Shown: positions 61,182 to 64,000 of the stretch, one piece after another
Position numbering within the stretch: position 1 is the stretch's first letter
Layout: each line of letters opens with the position of its first letter
Source of the DNA: Pelagibacteraceae bacterium AG-390-C22
GTDB taxonomy: Bacteria > Pseudomonadota > Alphaproteobacteria > Pelagibacterales > Pelagibacteraceae
Direction: 5' to 3'
DNA length: 64,000 bases
Assembly: GCA_003278125.1 (NCBI GenBank)
Contig: QCGX01000001.1
Span: 1 to 64,000 of the forward strand
Position numbers and translations under genes: made by a program
The notes under the pieces: model-generated
Seen by the model: only the letters and a program-made list of their open reading frames with translations
Told to the model about the DNA's origin: nothing
Database searches by the model: none

Positions 61182-62381
61182 ATGATGACATTATTATTTT
61201 TATCTTTGGCAGTAATTATTGCAATTGTTGTTATTCTAGTTTCTGCGAAATTCATCAAGGCCGGATTTGATGCCAGAAGCGAAATTAGAGATCAAAAACA
61301 ATCTGAAAATTTAAATCAAGAAGTTCAAGATATTACCAATGAAAATATTGAAGAATCTAATGAGCAGGTAAAGATTATAAATCAAATCGATGATTTAATT
61401 TTAATTGTAGATAAATTTAAAAATATCAAATTTTTTAATAATAGCGCCAAAAAAAAATTTGGAGAAAATAATTTAAATAAGCACGTAGCTACTTTATTGA
61501 GAGTTCCTGATTTACTCCAAAATATTGATTTAGTGCTTTTAAAAAAAGAGACAATTACTATGGATTTAGAATTATCCTCTCCCTCATTTCAGTTCTTTAA
61601 AGTTCATCTATTTTCTGGACCGACCTCATATGTCGATGATCCTGATTCAGTTATTTTATTTCTAAAAGATTTAACTGATATTATAAAAGCGCAAAGGTTC
61701 AAATCTGATTTTGTAGCCAATGTCAGCCATGAACTTAAAACGCCTCTTGTTTCTATTAAAGGATTTTTAGAAACTATAAGCGGACATGCGAAAGATGATT
61801 TAGAAGCACAAAAAAAATTCATACCGATAATGCTTGAGCAAGCTGATAGGATGGAAAGCTTAATTAAAGATTTACTTTCATTGAGTAAAATTGAATTAGA
61901 AGAACATATACAACCTCAAGATAAAGTAAACTTAAAAGAAGTTTTAAGTAACGTTGAGGATATACATCAAAAAAATTTAAAATTGTTTGAATTTAAAAAT
62001 AATATAAAAAATGATTTCTTTATTAAAGGCGATTATGAAAAATTAATTGAAGTTTTTTCAAATATTATTGACAACAGTATAAAATATTCAGAAAAAAATA
62101 AAAAGATTGAGGTTAATTGTGGGCAAGGTAACGGAAAAGTAATAGGAGACTCTTACACCGTGTCCATTAAAGATAACGGTATTGGGATTCCAACTGAGCA
62201 ACTTCCGAGAATTACAGAAAGATTTTTTAGAGTTGATGCAGCTAAAAGTAAAAAAGTTGGTGGTACTGGACTTGGAATGGCGATCGTGAAGCACATTGTT
62301 AATCAGCATAGAGGTGAGTTAGAAATAAAAAGTGAGGCTCAAAGTGGCACCGAAATAAAGGTTCATTTTTCTAAATTTTAG
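61182..62381 (+). CDS. phoR: phosphate regulon sensor histidine kinase PhoR
   Basis: The 399-residue kinase has one N-terminal membrane helix (about 3-24), a PAS-like domain (about 65-165) and a HisKA domain with His183 in NVSHELKTPLVSIKGF, then an ATPase with NGIGIPTEQ and GGTGLGMAIVKHIV. The HELKTPL box and single-helix layout match PhoR. Position between plcP-agt and pstS supports phosphate sensing. phoB is not in the window. The start could be either of two adjacent ATGs at 61182 and 61185. Confidence 0.9.
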   Translation: MMTLLFLSLAVIIAIVVILVSAKFIKAGFDARSEIRDQKQSENLNQEVQDITNENIEESNEQVKIINQIDDLILIVDKFKNIKFFNNSAKKKFGENNLNKHVATLLRVPDLLQNIDLVLLKKETITMDLELSSPSFQFFKVHLFSGPTSYVDDPDSVILFLKDLTDIIKAQRFKSDFVANVSHELKTPLVSIKGFLETISGHAKDDLEAQKKFIPIMLEQADRMESLIKDLLSLSKIELEEHIQPQDKVNLKEVLSNVEDIHQKNLKLFEFKNNIKNDFFIKGDYEKLIEVFSNIIDNSIKYSEKNKKIEVNCGQGNGKVIGDSYTVSIKDNGIGIPTEQLPRITERFFRVDAAKSKKVGGTGLGMAIVKHIVNQHRGELEIKSEAQSGTEIKVHFSKF

Positions 62382-62410
62382 CAAATATTAAAGTTTAATT
62401 ATATTTTGTC

Positions 62411-62438
62411 TTGAGATAGACAGCAAAATAGGTAAAAT
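62411..62438 (+). promoter_or_regulatory. predicted promoter of the secreted unknown gene, giving a leaderless message
   Basis: TTGAGA at 62411-62416 and TAAAAT at 62433-62438 are 16 bases apart. The expected transcription start, about 7 bases downstream, coincides with the ATG at 62445, so the mRNA could lack a 5' leader. Confidence 0.3.
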
Positions 62439-62444
62439 TCTAGT

Positions 62445-63056
62445 ATGACTAGAATAACAAATTATATAATTCTGGTTTTATTAACTATAACATTTACAAC
62501 TGTTAAGGCAGATGTAAACTTAATTGAGAAAACTTTACGTTCTCAACCTCTTACTGTTTTTGATCTTGGACTTTTAAGACTAAAAAACGATCTTGAGCTC
62601 GCCAAAAACGATTTAGTTCTTGAAGTAGATAATAAAAATATATCTACAATTTATACTGAAGCTTTATTTTCTAGAAGAGACGATGGAATTCAATTAATTG
62701 TGTCAACACCGATGAGCACTCATTTAAATGCTAACTCGTACATGGTGGACTCAATTAAATGTAGAAAAATTTTTGAAAAAATTAAAAATAATCTTTTAAA
62801 AGGTCAAAACGAGAGCAATATGATTCACTCTAAAGCTGCATCTTATTTAACTGAAGTATTCACTGCTCCAACACAATGGAATGCTTGGAGATATGATAAA
62901 GGTTTTACTCAAAAATTAGTTAACTTTGTACAACTAGAAGTTACATTAAAGCCAACTCAATCCTACGCAGTTAAGAATAAAGTAAGACCTTTTAGTTGCG
63001 GAGGGTCTTTAGCCTCTGAGTATCAACAAATCGAGATAACTAGAAAGTTCAACTAA
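62445..63056 (+). CDS. secreted protein of unknown function in the phosphate block
   Basis: The 203-residue product has a signal peptide (about 1-22, cleavage after VKA). The mature part is mixed alpha/beta with SKAASYLTEVFTAPTQWNAWRYDKGF and two cysteines, one in SIKCRKIFEK and one in FSCGGSLASEYQQIEI. I do not recognise a family. Lying between phoR and pstS suggests a role in phosphate starvation or the periplasm, but it may simply be inserted there. Confidence 0.75.
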   Translation: MTRITNYIILVLLTITFTTVKADVNLIEKTLRSQPLTVFDLGLLRLKNDLELAKNDLVLEVDNKNISTIYTEALFSRRDDGIQLIVSTPMSTHLNANSYMVDSIKCRKIFEKIKNNLLKGQNESNMIHSKAASYLTEVFTAPTQWNAWRYDKGFTQKLVNFVQLEVTLKPTQSYAVKNKVRPFSCGGSLASEYQQIEITRKFN

Positions 63057-63077
63057 AAAGTTATCATTTTAACAAAT

Positions 63078-63095
63078 TTGTAACACATCTGTAAT
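63078..63095 (+). promoter_or_regulatory. Pho box upstream of pstS
   Basis: TTGTAAC (63078-63084) and CTGTAAT (63089-63095) are direct 7-base repeats separated by ACAT, the exact 7-4-7 layout of a PhoB-binding site (CTGTCAT repeats in E. coli). It lies about 70 bases before the pstS start and replaces a normal -35 element. Confidence 0.75.
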
Positions 63096-63163
63096 ATTTA
63101 AGAGTCCTTTAAATTCTATGAGTCCAATGTTTGTTAATTAATTAATAAATGAAAGGATAAACA

Positions 63164-64000
63164 ATGAGAAAACTATCAATCGCTTTAGCTTCATTAGTTG
63201 CAATGTTAGTTGTAACTTCTGCTCAAGCTAGAGATCAGATTAAAATCGTAGGTTCTTCAACTGTATTCCCTTATGCAACAATCGTTGCTGAAAGATTTGG
63301 TTCGTCTGGTAAATTTAAAACACCAGTAATCGAGTCAACAGGAACAGGTGGTGGAGCTAAATTATTCTGTGCTGGAGTTGGTACAGAGCACCCAGACATA
63401 ACAAATGCATCTAGAGCTATGAAGGCTAAAGAGTATGCGCTATGTCAAAAAAATGGTGTTGAAGAAATCGTAGAGATTACAGTTGGTAACGACGGAATAA
63501 CGTTAGCTTATTCTAAAGATGCTAAACCAGTAAACTTTACAAAAAAACAATTATGGGCAGCATTAGCAAAAGAAGTTGCTAAAGATGGTGCGTTAGTACC
63601 AAATCCATATAAAAATTGGAGTGATATCGACCCATCATTACCAAACTACCCTATCAAAGTTATGGTACCTCCAGGAACATCAGGAACAAGAGATGCTTGG
63701 AATTCATTAGTAATGAAAAAAGGTATCGATGATGCTTCTAAAAAAGCTGGCGCTAAATATAAAGCGTTAAGAGAAGATGGTGCGGTAATTGAGGTAGGTG
63801 AAAACGATTCACTTATTATTCAAAAATTAACTGCGGACAAAGAAATGTTCGGTTTCTTTGGTTTCAGTTATTTCTTAGCTGCAAAAGATAAATTGCAAGC
63901 TGCAAGCATTGAAGGTGGTCAACCAAGTCTATCTTCGATTCAAGATTACAGTTACGCAGTTGCAAGACCTTTATTCTTCTACGTGAAAAAAGCTCACGTG
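63164..64000 (+). CDS. pstS: phosphate ABC transporter substrate-binding protein PstS (cut by window edge)
   Basis: The first 279 codons are present; the gene runs past the window. A signal peptide (about 1-22, cleavage after AQA) precedes IKIVGSSTVFPYATIVAERF, and phosphate-binding loops ESTGTGGG and PPGTSGTRDAW. PstS captures phosphate in the periplasm for PstCAB. AAAGGA lies seven bases before the ATG. Codon use is richer in GC-ending codons than neighbours, as expected for a very abundant protein in SAR11. A Pho box lies upstream. Confidence 0.96.
   Translation, partial: MRKLSIALASLVAMLVVTSAQARDQIKIVGSSTVFPYATIVAERFGSSGKFKTPVIESTGTGGGAKLFCAGVGTEHPDITNASRAMKAKEYALCQKNGVEEIVEITVGNDGITLAYSKDAKPVNFTKKQLWAALAKEVAKDGALVPNPYKNWSDIDPSLPNYPIKVMVPPGTSGTRDAWNSLVMKKGIDDASKKAGAKYKALREDGAVIEVGENDSLIIQKLTADKEMFGFFGFSYFLAAKDKLQAASIEGGQPSLSSIQDYSYAVARPLFFYVKKAHV

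Noticed and set aside
1-64000. tRNA, rRNA, CRISPR arrays, insertion sequences or prophage
   Set aside because: Intergenic gaps are too short for tRNAs in most places, no cloverleaf was recognised, no regularly spaced repeats with spacers were seen, and no transposase or phage structural gene is present. The only regular repeat found is inside the NUMOD3 gene.

Overview
The window looks like a piece of a streamlined, AT-rich alphaproteobacterial chromosome of the SAR11 / Candidatus Pelagibacter type. The evidence is the very high A+T and Lys/Ile/Asn-rich proteins, genes that touch or overlap by 1-50 bases, the longest gene-free stretch being about 160 bases, and alphaproteobacterial gene sets (RegA/PrrA, ChvG-ChvI, tsaE-amgK-murU, aroA-cmk-rpsA-ihfB, NDUFA9-like epimerase, plcP-agt next to pho/pst genes). 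No rRNA, tRNA, insertion sequence or CRISPR array was seen, and no intergenic gap exceeds 300 bases.

Layout. 1-3164 (minus): polyamine cluster (ornithine decarboxylase, deoxyhypusine-synthase-like protein, N-carbamoylputrescine amidase, start of agmatine deiminase) behind a leader that can fold two ways. 3.3-5.4 kb: redox regulator RegA, biotin transporter BioY, an orphan ABC ATPase. 5.4-14.6 kb: polA, chvI-chvG, ahcY (interrupted by a one-base frameshift), tsaE-amgK-murU, gpmA. 14.7-23.2 kb: small envelope genes, a tripartite-type RND pump with a minimal adaptor, sseA, msrA, a DMT transporter, an AlkA-like glycosylase. 23.2-37.7 kb: purine salvage pair, oligopeptidase B, membrane J-protein, glycosyltransferase 9, a DHDPS paralogue, cfa, a Lys-rich coiled-coil protein, a secreted metallo-hydrolase, purE-purK, a TauD dioxygenase, SRAP protein and two tiny genes that are easily missed. 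37.7-42.0 kb: a promoter/leader plus small gene, rlmN, an ADP-ribosylglycohydrolase-like protein, then a short accessory patch with a phage-type NUMOD3 endonuclease. 42.0-44.9 kb: rmuC, sbcB, trx.

44.9-56.6 kb (minus) is one nearly gapless 13-gene run: rnd-like, kdsD, lptC, lptB, aroA, cmk, rpsA, ihfB, pyrF, trpB, trpA, accD, folC. It joins LPS precursor/export, shikimate, nucleotide, translation, tryptophan, fatty-acid and folate functions. Several members (TrpB, TrpA, FolC, AccD) differ from textbook versions at conserved positions, and lptA is missing from its usual place.

56.6-64.0 kb: NDUFA9-like epimerase, an SMR-type protein lacking the proton-binding Glu, a small basic coiled-coil protein, a diacylglycerol-kinase-like protein, then a phosphate-starvation block: PlcP-type phospholipase C, glycosyltransferase (Agt), sensor kinase PhoR, a secreted unknown and the start of pstS. 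A clear Pho box precedes pstS and a weaker candidate precedes plcP. Together these fit the phosphate-sparing lipid renovation described in SAR11: phospholipid is cut to diacylglycerol and re-headed with sugar while phosphate uptake is raised.

Function calls come from reading the protein sequences by eye; no database search was run.
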